A stretch of 20,360 nt of DNA from an uncultured Acetatifactor sp. (GCA_910589655.1 CAJUTJ010000175.1:1-20360), one strand, 5' to 3'; numbered from the stretch's first letter, positions 1-6,257 are shown. A program made the numbers and translations. The notes: generated from the letters alone by a model not told the origin.

Positions 1-15
1 CACCTTGGCTTGTCT

Positions 16-95
16 GATTTTTCATCTGCTTCGTTGTCGTCAATCGACGTAGCCACCGCTACGCCTCATTCCTCCGCCTTGCATATGAAATAATC
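16..95. repeat. Palindromic multi-hairpin intergenic element
   Basis: Imperfect outer arms (16-29 and 81-95, about 13 of 15 positions complementary) enclose two perfect hairpins: GTCG/CGAC at 36-39 and 45-48, and CGTAGC/GCTACG at 48-53 and 58-63 with loop CACC. The two inner hairpins share base 48, so they are alternative or abutting. No reading frame is open across it. It resembles the dispersed palindromic repeats of Lachnospiraceae intergenic regions; that family link is from memory and was not searched. Confidence 0.5.
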
Positions 96-134
96 ATTCT
101 GCGCCAATGTATCAGAAATTAATTATTCGTTGTA

Positions 135-332
135 CTAGAATTCTGATAATACAGGTGACGGAATACCCGTAACACATGATATATATGTTTGTTTCTCTCT
201 TATCAAGCGTTCAATATACTTCTGTCGTGTTTCTTCTTGGTTCAAAACACTTTCCTCCCTATCTAAAAAATAGACTCTCGGAATCTCTAAGCCTTTATTT
301 ATCAGACTTCTGAGATCCCATTTTTTCTCCAC
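135..332 (-). CDS. Hypothetical protein, 65 aa
   Basis: A 65-residue charged frame starting at GTG (330-332), with an Arg/Lys/Glu-rich middle (RQKYIERLIREKQ) that would form a helix and no membrane segment. The sequence before the start is A-rich with only a weak Shine-Dalgarno (AAAAAAG), so the start and the gene itself are doubtful. It lies at the edge of a decayed mobile region and may be a remnant. I do not recognise the family. Confidence 0.3.
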   Translation of the reverse strand: MEKKWDLRSLINKGLEIPRVYFLDREESVLNQEETRQKYIERLIREKQTYISCVTGIPSPVLSEF

Positions 333-343
333 CTTTTTTCAAA

Positions 344-600
344 AGGCGCTTGACAAATGCCACAAAATCTGCAGCGCTTCGCGCCTCTTAATTAACAAGG
401 CATATACCCACAAGCCTTGATTTTACGAACTTTTGCAGATTTTGAGTGGTGAAAAAAGGCGTATTTGCGTTGTAATGTGGTCTGGTCACATATTATCGTT
501 AAGAATCACCTGTGATGAATTCATCACAACCAATTTGTTTATTGTCTTACCTTATCGAATATAATAGAATATCCTCCGTCAGATTAAAGCAACGTAGGGA
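344..600. other. Intergenic stretch with inverted repeats and a palindrome
   Basis: No gene seen. It holds a perfect 11-bp inverted repeat (CAAAATCTGCA around 362-372, TGCAGATTTTG around 434-445) and an 18-bp perfect palindrome at 511-528. A TATAAT at 560-565 may be the -10 box for the toxin-like locus that follows; its -35 (TTGTTT, 535-540, 19-bp spacer) is weak. Confidence 0.5.
511..528. promoter_or_regulatory. 18-bp perfect palindrome, possible operator
   Basis: TGTGATGAATTCATCACA reads identically on both strands. It lies about 30 bp upstream of a TATAAT box (560-565) and so just above the core promoter of the toxin-like locus, a usual place for a dimeric regulator. The regulator is unknown. 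Confidence 0.4.
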
Positions 601-723
601 TAGTCTGGTGATTGCCTTTCCAGAAACGGAAAGGAGGTACATATGGACACGTTAGTAACATTAATGCTGCTATTGGTTGTATAAGCAGTTCTGTTGTACC
701 TTTACAATCACCATAAAAAGTAA
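570..723 (+). pseudogene. Disarmed holin-like small membrane toxin (nonsense mutation)
   Basis: An ATG at 643-645 follows a near-perfect ribosome site (AAGGAGG, 631-637). It reads MDTLVTLMLLLVV, meets TAA at 682-684, and continues in frame as AVLLYLYNHHKK to a second stop at 721-723. Ignoring the first stop gives a 26-residue peptide of one membrane helix plus a basic tail, the usual layout of Firmicutes type I toxin / putative holin-like toxin peptides. A TTA to TAA change is the simplest explanation. The leader looks like a regulated toxin mRNA: CCTTTCC (615-621) pairs with GGAAAGG (628-634) over part of the ribosome site, a CCTCC near 573-577 could pair with GGAGG, and TGGTGATTG (606-614) is exactly complementary to CAATCACCA (705-713). 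The feature covers leader and frame. Family assignment is by layout only. Confidence 0.55.
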
Positions 724-726
724 ATC

Positions 727-757
727 GGCTACCTCCTACGGCAAAATAGGGGTAGCC
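727..757 (+). terminator. Hairpin terminator after toxin-like frame
   Basis: GGCTACC (727-733) pairs with GGTAGCC (751-757), and inside it CCTA (735-738) pairs with TAGG (747-750), giving 11 pairs with one bulged base. It begins four bases after the second stop of the toxin-like frame. The T-tract is poor (TGTT), so it could instead be a 3' stabilising structure. Confidence 0.55.
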
Positions 758-785
758 TGTTAAAACTTAAAATCACCATTATTAA

Positions 786-923
786 GTTTCCGGTGACAAT
801 CATCGGAAACGGCAAATATACTTTGATTGTTTCTATCCTGATTAAAACTGCCTACTTAATTATTTCAAGTGGCAATTTAGGAAATGGGGATGTTTCAGAA
901 CTATTCTGGCATCCCTGTTTTTT
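786..923. ncRNA. Structured non-coding stretch ending in a terminator; possible antitoxin RNA region
   Basis: A perfect 7-bp inverted repeat (GTTTCCG 786-792, CGGAAAC 804-810) is followed by a strong hairpin: GGGATG (887-892) with CATCCC (910-915), inner CAGAA/TTCTG, and a T-run at 918-923. A 60-codon frame across it (793-975) shows no family features and would have to translate through the terminator, so I treat it as non-coding. Its place directly after a type I toxin-like locus suggests an RNA partner, but no clear promoter was found on either strand. Confidence 0.3.
887..923 (+). terminator. Rho-independent terminator
   Basis: A stem of GGGATG/CATCCC plus inner CAGAA/TTCTG around loop CTA is followed by TGTTTTTT. 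It is the best terminator in this part of the window and would end rightward transcription from the toxin-like locus before the oppositely oriented TIR gene. Confidence 0.65.
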
Positions 924-1017
924 GTGTGTTTCTGATGGCTATGTAAAATTGATCCACTTAGACAGAATGGGATAAATGGGCTGTTTTTACATCTAATACC
1001 ACAACTTGTCGTTTTGC

Positions 1018-1980
1018 TTATTTCACCTGAATATTTTGTATAGAAAACATCCCCTCTTCTTCCATAATGTATTCATTCCTACAGACAAAACAAATCTCTG
1101 AAATCTGCTTTAGCCCATCTATATTCATATCTTTTATTGCTATTTCAATATTATTGGCACCTTGATTTAGTTTAAATTTATGACTCTTCAACAATTGGTG
1201 TGTCTCATGATATTTAAATTCTATATCAATATCTGTCAAAGAATCCGTATAACTATAAATTGTACACGCAAATTTTATATCAACATTTGATTGCAAAAAG
1301 TTATAAAAATTAAAGGTTCCTGGAAATTTGAATACCAAGCTTATAAATTCTGGACGTTTATCTCCGCCGTTTGCAAATAAATTAAAATTAACAATATGCG
1401 TGTTATTATTATGTATATGTTGGATTGCATTGGGGTTATTAAAGTCTGAACAATTTGGTAAAATAATGGCATTATCCAATATATTTTCTGAATTCATGAT
1501 CATATTATTAATCCTACTTACAAAGGCAAATATGTCACAATTCATAATTGCAGATTCAGATATTAAATCTTTTTTAATCATTAACCTTAAAAAATTCTGA
1601 ATATCATCTATGTCATTTAATGCTGATGTCTGTAAATGAGCCAACGGCGTTCCCAATAATGCTTCACTACGTGTAATGGGAGATATGCAAAACGGCAAAA
1701 TATAATACTTCTTCTTTTGTGATGCGCTCTTTGAATATGCATAGCCTAATTCTATTAAGCAATATTTACTCTCAATATAGTTTTTACTTATTAATGGGAT
1801 AAAAACATCACTATTACTTAACCCGTTCTCTATACATTGTACAAAATCTTCACCCTGATTTATTGATCCTGATATAGATGAACAAAACACATCTATGTCC
1901 ATGCTCAAATTTTTCAAAAAGAAACTCAACGCTTTAGCTATTTCTGCATCTTTACTTGAATGGCTTACAAATACTTTCAT
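1018..1980 (-). CDS. TIR-domain protein with beta-rich C-terminal domain
   Basis: 320 residues. The first ~150 form a TIR domain: it opens with KVFVSHSSKD, the usual betaA/AA-loop start, and has YCLIELGYA at 73-81, where E77 matches the catalytic glutamate of NAD-cleaving bacterial TIRs. Established TIR proteins hydrolyse or cyclise NAD+, often as the effector of anti-phage systems. Residues ~190-320 alternate hydrophobic and polar residues with many F, N and I, suggesting a beta-sandwich sensor or binding domain I cannot name. The ATG at 1980 has GGAG eight bases upstream and a candidate promoter beyond. No Thoeris, CBASS or Argonaute partner is adjacent, so it is a solitary TIR here. The gene is strongly AT-rich compared with the core genes to the right, suggesting horizontal transfer. 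The TIR call is firm; the defence role is inference. Confidence 0.85.
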   Translation of the reverse strand: MKVFVSHSSKDAEIAKALSFFLKNLSMDIDVFCSSISGSINQGEDFVQCIENGLSNSDVFIPLISKNYIESKYCLIELGYAYSKSASQKKKYYILPFCISPITRSEALLGTPLAHLQTSALNDIDDIQNFLRLMIKKDLISESAIMNCDIFAFVSRINNMIMNSENILDNAIILPNCSDFNNPNAIQHIHNNNTHIVNFNLFANGGDKRPEFISLVFKFPGTFNFYNFLQSNVDIKFACTIYSYTDSLTDIDIEFKYHETHQLLKSHKFKLNQGANNIEIAIKDMNIDGLKQISEICFVCRNEYIMEEEGMFSIQNIQVK

Positions 1981-2016
1981 ATTATAATCTCCATGTATCT
2001 ATTTAATATATAGAAG

Positions 2017-2045
2017 ATTCTATCATTGATTACATTTTAATGCAA
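2017..2045 (-). promoter_or_regulatory. Candidate promoter of the TIR gene
   Basis: Read leftwards: -35 TTGCAT (2040-2045), a 17-bp spacer, and -10 TAGAAT (2017-2022), giving a leader of about 30 bases before the ATG at 1980. Confidence 0.45.
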
Positions 2046-2080
2046 TAACAGTTTTATATACTAATTAATAATCCTAAAAT

Positions 2081-2128
2081 GAAATTTTAAATTCCATCGT
2101 CCCCTTATACGGTGGAATTTAAAATTTC
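2081..2128. repeat. Long perfect inverted repeat
   Basis: GAAATTTTAAATTCCA (2081-2096) is exactly complementary to TGGAATTTAAAATTTC (2113-2128), and the stem continues inward with CCATCG against CGGTGG, with one wobble. The hairpin lies just upstream of the TIR promoter and between two divergent genes. It may be a bidirectional terminator, an operator, or the remnant of a small palindromic element. Confidence 0.6.
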
Positions 2129-2214
2129 AATTTTCGACAGCAAAGTACCTTGATAACTGAATAGACTTTACATCTGGATTGTGATATACTTCTTTATACA
2201 GGAGGTACAAGCAT

Positions 2215-2421
2215 ATGACCGATAATGAATTATTACTTGCTATCTATAATGATATACAATCAATGAAAGATGAGTTAGAGACAGTAAAGCGGGATGTTAA
2301 GCACTTGAAAAAAGAAGCAATTAAAATGCAGGCTATGGATGAAGCGATACTTGATGAGGCCGAAAGAGTACATGGCATTTTAGATAAGCACAAAGAAGAT
2401 AAGTCAGTACACACCGCATAA
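2215..2421 (+). CDS. Small coiled-coil protein, 68 aa
   Basis: The frame follows a strong ribosome site (AGGAGGTAC, eight bases before the ATG). The protein is highly charged with a heptad-like run from about residue 10 to 60 (IQSMKDELETVKRDVKHLKK), so a coiled coil is likely; there is no membrane segment or catalytic motif. Short coiled-coil proteins of this kind are common on clostridial integrative elements, where their role is unknown. It is followed directly by a peptidase-gene fragment, so its original neighbours are lost. It seems intact and translatable. Confidence 0.7.
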   Translation: MTDNELLLAIYNDIQSMKDELETVKRDVKHLKKEAIKMQAMDEAILDEAERVHGILDKHKEDKSVHTA

Positions 2422-2440
2422 AGCAAACATAACCAAATAG

Positions 2441-2779
2441 CCGAATATATCACATAAAGACGCAAACGAGTATTACAGCACCACATTTCATGAATCAGTA
2501 CATAGTACCATGAAAGAAGGGCGTTGTAACCGCTCTGAAGACAGAAAAAGCAAGCTCGCAGCCTTTGGCAGTAGCGAGCACAGCAAAGAAGGATTAGTTG
2601 CGGAGATTGGAAGCGCAAGCCTTATGAATATCATGAGAATTGAAACAAGCAAGAGTTTTCTCATCAGCAGCGCCTATATTCAGCATTGGCTTTCAGTATT
2701 AAAGAACGATGTGAAGTTCATTGTATCAGCTTCAAGCAAGGCAGAAAAAGCAATTAGTTATATTATGGGTGTAGCGTGA
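2441..2779 (+). pseudogene. Fragment of zincin-like (ArdC-type) metallopeptidase
   Basis: An open stretch from just after TAG (2438-2440) to TGA at 2777-2779 has no proper start for its conserved part, which begins near 2459. It reads DANEYYSTTFHESVHST, containing the HExxH zinc motif (HESVH), then SKEGLVAEIGSASL, then SAYIQHWLSVLKNDVKFIV and a C-terminal SASSKAEKAI. That order matches the zincin-like C-terminal domain of ArdC/TraC-type antirestriction and primase proteins on conjugative elements. The N-terminal DNA-binding half is absent, and the fragment directly follows the coiled-coil gene. The AEIG metal-ligand glutamate region is preserved. I judge it a 5'-truncated pseudogene; an ATG at 2510 lies after the HExxH motif, so a product from it could not be an active enzyme. 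Confidence 0.65.
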
Positions 2780-2798
2780 TCAATCGTAAAAAACAGAG

Positions 2799-2837
2799 TG
2801 TAACCGCTAAAATAGAAGCTACTACACCCTGTTGGTT
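2799..2837 (+). terminator. Hairpin after peptidase fragment
   Basis: AACAGAGTGTA pairs with TACACCCTGTT with one mismatch, about 20 bases after the stop at 2779, followed by a partly T-rich stretch (GGTTTTGGG). It looks like the original terminator of the peptidase gene. Confidence 0.4.
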
Positions 2838-3117
2838 TTGGGATATGGTCAAATATATAAGTTTGGACGTTCACAACCTTTTCTCTATGTCTATTTATGC
2901 GGTTTATTTGGTTTATTTTCGGATTTTTATTGCATTGGCGATAATTTCAGAAAAATGGCTGTATAGGCGTTTAAATGCGTCTGTGGTATGATTCTGTTGG
3001 GATAGGCAGGCGGTGGGGGGAAAGGTATGTTTCAATTTAAAAACCCCCAATGCCATACATAGAGTATATCTCCTGTAAAATTAGGTTATCACTCTTTTCT
3101 CTAACCTTTTATATTAA
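2838..3117. other. Intergenic stretch, no convincing gene
   Basis: A 71-codon frame (2776-2991) starts at a GTG overlapping the peptidase stop but runs through the terminator-like hairpin and has no ribosome site, so I do not call it. The rest holds G-rich and C-rich runs (3010-3022, 3042-3048) and no recognisable feature. Confidence 0.4.
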
Positions 3118-3336
3118 TCAAAGTATACCAATAATTCCTAAAACAACACCACATACAAGACCCACAATAATCAGATTCTAAATAAATCGTAAATCACCTG
3201 CTATTTGATGTAAATCTTTATAATACTGGCTATTGAACTGTACTTCAGATTTATAGATTTCTTTCCCACATTTAGGGCATTTCCCTAATATATCTTCAAA
3301 ATATTCTTCACATTCAGGACATTTAATCAAAGCCAT
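3118..3336 (-). pseudogene. Zinc-ribbon membrane protein interrupted by TAG
   Basis: The ATG at 3336 follows GGGAGG by six bases. The frame gives 52 residues, MALIKCPECEEYF then GKCPKCGKEI, two CxxC pairs forming a zinc ribbon, and stops at TAG (3178-3180). Reading on in the same frame gives NLIIVGLVCGVVLGIIGIL and a natural TGA at 3118-3120: a clean glycine-rich membrane helix. Zinc ribbon plus C-terminal membrane helix is a common small-protein layout in Firmicutes, so the stop most likely cut an intact ~72-residue protein. The product would now be a soluble zinc ribbon. Readthrough cannot be excluded from sequence alone. Confidence 0.6.
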
Positions 3337-3760
3337 AACGATCCTCCCATAAGATAACATTTTTTTACATTATACTTCACATATGCACCAATTCCCACAA
3401 CTTTCTATAATAGCAAACAGTATAGATCTGTGGATTGCCATACAGGGAGTACTTATTAATCAAAAAAATTAAGTACCTAATATATATACTCTCACCTATA
3501 TAAAATCGAGAAAATAATCTGCACATCATATATAGGCAAATAATATTTACCCAGCAGCATTACAAAGCAATTCTGGGTATCTCAACTCAGGACACCATGC
3601 AAGGGGCGGGGGAGTATGTAAAAATCTGAAAATATAAATCGGCATATATACGGTATACCCCCTATAAAAATCAGCCCGCTTTTACATGCTTTATTCTATA
3701 TGTTTGCTTCCAATCCTTTAACTCACAAATGATTTCACTTATTTCAATTTTAATAGATTG
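3337..3760. other. AT-rich intergenic stretch
   Basis: No gene seen. A leftward TATAAT (3369-3374) about 33 bases before the zinc-ribbon ATG may be its -10 box. A 7-bp inverted repeat GTACTTA/TAAGTAC sits at 3449-3455 and 3470-3476. The remainder, including a G-run near 3604-3612, has no feature I can name. Confidence 0.4.
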
Positions 3761-4019
3761 TTACTTTTTCATATTTTGACCAAGATTAAAAGCATATGTA
3801 AATACTTCTTTATCATTTGCCATTTCTATATCTTTGATATTATCTTTCCCTAATGGCATATGGCTATTATCTTCTAAACACAATTCAAATATAAACGGAT
3901 CATCTTCATCACCCGGCATGATCTGGCCAATATACATCATTATCTACTGATGTAACATTAACAATGTCTGCATGTTTGAAATAATTATTATTATGTGCAA
4001 TAGCCCTGATATTTTCCAT
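3761..4019 (-). pseudogene. Frameshifted hypothetical gene (about 85 aa)
   Basis: The ATG at 4019 follows GGAGG with an 11-base spacer. The first frame runs MENIRAIAHNNNYFKHADIV through VTSVDN and stops soon after; the frame one base over continues YIGQIMPGDEDDPFIFELCL to a TAA at 3761-3763. The 259-base span is one base longer than 86 codons, so a single inserted base near 3930-3940 explains both halves as one former gene. The product would be soluble and acidic. I do not recognise the family. It follows other minus-strand accessory genes and may belong to the same element. Confidence 0.5.
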
Positions 4020-4123
4020 ACTGTTTTATTCCTCCGTAAATTGTTTCATTGTTAATTCATTTCCTGTTTTCTTGAATTTCGATCTTACAGAGTATTTGAT
4101 TGCTCTGTAGCGGCAATTATTTA

Positions 4124-4146
4124 ACACATATACTTTCGTGTTAATT
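4124..4146 (-). terminator. Weak hairpin after the 106-aa gene
   Basis: TTAACAC/GTGTTAA form a 7-bp stem about ten bases past the stop of the leftward 106-aa gene. There is no clear T-run, so this is tentative. Confidence 0.3.
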
Positions 4147-4156
4147 TAATCTCATT

Positions 4157-4477
4157 TTATCTTTGAGTACCGAATATTTCATTCATATATTCCGGTTCTG
4201 GCGTTTTCACCTTAATAAACTTTCCGTCTTTGTCCGTTAATACGATATCTGTCTTCATTTGTATTATATCTGAACTTCCACACTCCTTCCGCATACGATC
4301 TTCCTCAATTTCATCAATAACAACCTTCAAATGGTTATTTACAATTCTGGATAGAGCGTTAATATCTATTTCTCCATATAAACGTGACAATCTGCTTATA
4401 TTTTCTTCGGTAATGATTGCTACTCTTTCACTTAATTTCACTATGTAACCATATCCTCCAATTCTTTTAATGGACAA
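4157..4477 (-). CDS. Hypothetical protein, 106 aa
   Basis: A soluble charged protein of 106 residues. The start is TTG (4475-4477) three bases after AGAGG; a stop codon directly upstream in frame means no longer version exists, and there is no ATG near the N-terminus. The sequence opens MSIKRIGGYGYIVKLSERV, has a helical middle (ALSRIVNNHLKVVIDEIEED) and a C-terminal part rich in K, D and P. No membrane segment or known motif. It lies between the broken HU-like gene and a frameshifted small gene on the same strand, probably as part of one element. Family unknown; the frame appears intact. Confidence 0.5.
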   Translation of the reverse strand: MSIKRIGGYGYIVKLSERVAIITEENISRLSRLYGEIDINALSRIVNNHLKVVIDEIEEDRMRKECGSSDIIQMKTDIVLTDKDGKFIKVKTPEPEYMNEIFGTQR

Positions 4478-4538
4478 TTACCTCTTACTCTAAATCTTTC
4501 CTGCTGCTTATGTGCTTTGCCATAATTCTTAGTTTCTC

Positions 4539-5020
4539 CTATTCTTCTGTTTCTTCTATATTTTCTAAATCTTCCACGATTTCTTCTTCCGGTAAATCGG
4601 CATCCTCTGGTAATTCCGCATCTTCCGGGATATACCCGCTATTTTTCAGGGTATCCATCTGCTGTCTGCTGAACAGGGTTTTTGCCAGCCCGTAGATACC
4701 ATTGTCAATATTCTGCAGTAACTGCCTGTTCATACTTTCTTTGATAGCATGGTTACGGGATATCCTGAGCTTTGTGCAAGGTGGATTCCCGCCTTCTTTA
4801 TTACATGGGGGCAGACCATAGGAAAGGCGTGTCTTTATCTCCGGGAATATCATCCTACTTTTAATATCTGTACACGTTCTCCGTTCATCATTGCTTTGTG
4901 AACCTCTTTTGCATACATGTCCAAAATCTCTTTGATCATGCTCTGCTTATAGATATTGTCCTCTCTGTTATAGATTCTTGCCGCCATCTTTCCAGCGGAT
5001 AATGCATCCTTGTATGCCAT
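4539..5020 (-). pseudogene. Frameshifted HU-like DNA-binding protein
   Basis: The ATG at 5020 follows GGAGG. The first frame gives 56 residues, MAYKDALSAGKMAARIYNRE to NGERVQILKVG, and stops at 4850-4852. The next frame over picks up at once: PEIKTRLSYGLPPCNKEG, then PPCTKLRISRNHAIKESM and a very acidic C-terminal tail to 4539. The 482-base span is one base short of 161 codons, so one lost base near 4853 broke a ~160-residue gene. Two N-terminal helices, a GERVQILKVG turn and a basic strand region match the layout of HU/IHF-family proteins, which bend DNA, and similar proteins with acidic tails occur on clostridial integrative elements. The downstream part alone (4539-4853, 104 residues) has an ATG but no ribosome site. 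Confidence 0.6.
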
Positions 5021-5219
5021 TTTTGTTCTGTTCCTCCTGATTTTAATTAATCTGTTTTTGGTTTTTACTGTTTAATTGTCATTATTAAGTTGTTTTGTCA
5101 ATGAAATGCGGTTTTTATGTTATGGTAGTTGGGTGAATAGAGATATAAAATATTGGTTGGAAACATTATCGTGGAAAATGTTGGGGTTGTGGTACTCTGA
5201 ATTATGGAATTATAAGGTT

Positions 5220-5274
5220 AACGGTGTACGGTTATGCATGGTGTATAATTGTATGTGGGTTACGGTACACCGTT
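5220..5274. repeat. 10-bp perfect inverted repeat
   Basis: AACGGTGTAC (5220-5229) and GTACACCGTT (5265-5274) are exact complements, with a partly conserved flank on each side, separated by 35 bases. The spacing suits two sites for the same protein better than a hairpin. Confidence 0.5.
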
Positions 5275-5285
5275 ATATTTGTGCA

Positions 5286-5321
5286 ATGCCCCTGTGGCGC
5301 TCTGTGAGGCTCATACAGGGG
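5286..5321. repeat. GC-rich inverted repeat
   Basis: GCCCCTGT and ACAGGGGC flank about 18 bases in an otherwise AT-rich stretch. It could be a terminator stem, though no T-run follows on either strand, or a recombination site. Confidence 0.5.
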
Positions 5322-5514
5322 CGTATATGGATGGTATTGATTATTATTCTCCCTGTTTGCTTTTTCTGCTTTTGCTTTACTATTTGCCATGGAATTTTGG
5401 CGCATTAAAATAAATCCACTATCAATCATATTTCTATAACTGATAATGGACTTATTCAGATGTCCAATATTTAATTATGGGTATTGCTATTTATACCAAA
5501 CTCTTTTTGCGGTT

Positions 5515-5547
5515 ACTACACAATCACTACACCATTTCTACACCAAT
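5515..5547. repeat. Three tandem 11-bp iterons
   Basis: ACTACACAATC, ACTACACCATT and TCTACACCAAT follow each other without gaps, sharing the core CTACAC. Helically phased short direct repeats near an element end are typical of integrase arm-type or excisionase binding sites; no integrase gene remains in the window. Confidence 0.5.
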
Positions 5548-5745
5548 TTGCTATGAATATATATATGGATATTTATAGAGATTCATAAAGCTTAACAAAC
5601 CTCAAACCCTGATAATATGCGGATTTATTGAGATATATGGACTTATATGAGCTTATATATTTTTACAAAAATCCCATAAATACTATTTTCATACGCAAAC
5701 CTCCCTGTCACTTTTAATCCGAACGGAACATGTCTCTCCCGGGAA

Positions 5746-6237
5746 TCACTCTTCCTCTTCCTCTTCATCATCATCATAATGTACGTCTTGAAGCGGCCCC
5801 TCGGCCTTCTCCACATAAAGATGCCCGTCCAAATGATCCAGCTCATGGCAGATAGCACGCGCCAGAAGCTCCGTCCCTTCCACCTCGATTTCCTTCATGC
5901 TGACATCCAGAGCTACGGCCTTCACATAATTCGGCCGTGTCACCACGGCACATTTTCCCGGCACACTGAGACAGCCCTCATTCCCCGTCTGTTCACCGCT
6001 GGTCTCCACAATACGGGGATTAATCAAAATATAGGGATCCTCTCCGGTGGTGTCTATGACTACGATACGCTTTAAGATTCCCACCTGAGGAGCCGCAAGA
6101 CCCACTCCGTTGGCATCATACATAGTTTCCAGCATATCTTCTATCAGTTCCTTAATCCGGGGGGTCATCTCCGTTACCTCCCGACACTTCTTAGTAAGTA
6201 CCTCATCACCCATCTCGCGAATATTACGAATTGCCAT
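5746..6237 (-). CDS. def: Peptide deformylase
   Basis: 163 residues. It removes the formyl group from the N-terminal methionine of nascent proteins, in the cytoplasm, using a bound metal. All three signature motifs are present: GVGLAAPQ at 44-51, EGCLSVP at 87-93 (Cys89 a metal ligand) and HELDH at 131-135. The ATG at 6237 follows AAAGGA at suitable spacing. The tail is odd: after residue 154 it is only Asp and Glu (DDDEEEEEE), and decayed accessory DNA begins just beyond the stop. In most Firmicutes fmt, encoding the formyltransferase that adds the group, follows directly; here it does not. Upstream on the same strand are priA and murE, so it may be the last gene of that transcript. Confidence 0.96.
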   Translation of the reverse strand: MAIRNIREMGDEVLTKKCREVTEMTPRIKELIEDMLETMYDANGVGLAAPQVGILKRIVVIDTTGEDPYILINPRIVETSGEQTGNEGCLSVPGKCAVVTRPNYVKAVALDVSMKEIEVEGTELLARAICHELDHLDGHLYVEKAEGPLQDVHYDDDEEEEEE

Positions 6238-6257
6238 TCTCTTTTTCCTTTCTTATA

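Larger units (their letters stand above)
5021..5745. other. Element boundary region with palindromes and iterons
   Basis: No convincing gene. Two frames here, 5076-5408 (+) and 5232-5429 (-), run across the inverted repeats and lack ribosome sites. The stretch holds two strong inverted repeats (5220-5274, 5287-5320) and three tandem 11-bp iterons (5515-5547), then AT-rich sequence up to the end of def. I take it as the end of the decayed mobile element. Confidence 0.45.

Noticed and set aside
793..975. 60-codon open frame after the toxin-like locus
   Set aside because: It runs through a strong rho-independent terminator (887-923), has no ribosome site and looks like chance in AT-rich DNA.
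2776..2991. 71-codon frame overlapping the peptidase fragment stop
   Set aside because: The GTG start has no ribosome site and the frame crosses a terminator-like hairpin; no family features.
5076..5429. Frames on both strands across the element boundary
   Set aside because: They cross perfect inverted repeats, lack ribosome sites and have implausible composition (Trp/Cys-rich or His/Pro-rich).
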